Shown: piece after piece, positions 63,119 to 63,133 of the stretch
Layout of the letters: each line of letters opens with the position of its first letter
How positions within the stretch are numbered: position 1 is the stretch's first letter
DNA from: an uncultured Lachnospira sp.
GTDB taxonomy: Bacteria; Bacillota; Clostridia; Lachnospirales; Lachnospiraceae
Direction of reading: 5' to 3'
NCBI GenBank assembly: GCA_944381165.1
Contig: CALWKC010000013.1
Coordinates: 1 to 63,133 of the forward strand
Length of the DNA stretch: 63,133 nt
The notes under the pieces: generated by a model
What the model was told of the DNA's origin: nothing
What the model saw: the letters and a program-made list of their open reading frames with translations, nothing else
Databases searched by the model: none
Position numbers and translations under genes: made by a program

Positions 63119-63133
63119 TCTTTTTGCTCCATT

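Overview
The window comes from a low-GC, endospore-type Gram-positive bacterium, most likely a gut Lachnospiraceae (Clostridia). I infer this from the joined spoIIA-sigF-spoVA cluster, the CdaA/CdaR pair, a HrcA-type CIRCE box before groESL, strong AGGAGG ribosome sites, the SpoVA, Csp and CotJC proteins, and several small uncharacterised families that I associate with Lachnospiraceae. Almost all genes lie on the minus strand, so that is probably the leading strand here. I saw no rRNA, tRNA, CRISPR array, prophage or intact insertion sequence.

Layout. 1-6.3 kb: a sugar-uptake locus with a lipoprotein, two CUT1 permeases (one fused to a zinc ribbon) and a cytoplasmic ankyrin-GH43 glycosidase. 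6.6-10.3 kb: YigZ and a class A penicillin-binding protein. 10.4-15.1 kb: spoIIAA-spoIIAB-sigF-spoVAA-AB-AC-AD-AE. 15.2-19.7 kb: coiled-coil protein, folC, a 46-residue protein and a zinc-ribbon/TPR protein. 20-24.3 kb: gdhA, LCP ligase and a HAD phosphatase, with a MITE between gdhA and LCP. 24.4-29.6 kb: Csp-like protease, ClpX and an HtrA-like protease. 29.7-35.5 kb: a cyclic-di-AMP locus with two unknown membrane proteins, cdaA, cdaR, HPr and a phosphohexomutase. 35.8-41.7 kb: a BIG2 surface protein, a PocR mini-chemoreceptor, and the unit pyrE-small protein-VanZ-DUF-M29 peptidase. 42-48.4 kb: pyrD-K-F-C behind a GGDEF-EAL protein. 48.5-54.6 kb: YcxB-like protein, KduD, a glycosyltransferase, and cheX-cheY-truA-argS. 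54.7-59.5 kb: guaB, a small membrane protein, and CIRCE-controlled groES-groEL. 59.7-63 kb: an OGG-type glycosylase, small genes, a DUF6062-type protein, a truncated CotJC and a BFD-like [2Fe-2S] protein.

Genes that work together: the lipoprotein and permeases import oligosaccharides (the ATPase must be encoded elsewhere) and the GH43 enzyme may cleave them in the cytoplasm. The pyr genes cover dihydroorotase, dihydroorotate dehydrogenase (both subunits), OPRTase and OMP decarboxylase. spoIIAA/AB/sigF control the forespore programme, and SpoVA proteins handle dipicolinic acid.

The most striking non-coding signal is a family of short perfect palindromes with 2-5 nt loops packed into intergenic gaps. 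One copy is a clean 164-bp MITE: 14-bp terminal inverted repeats starting GTAA and an 8-bp target duplication, which points to an IS66-type transposase. Other gaps carry decayed or related modules, some bearing an extended -10 box facing the downstream gene. Other points for follow-up are a TruA homologue with Glu in place of the catalytic Asp, a structured 104-nt element between convergent genes, and two small genes of 46 and 50 codons. All coordinates and motif positions were read by eye; no search or folding program was run.
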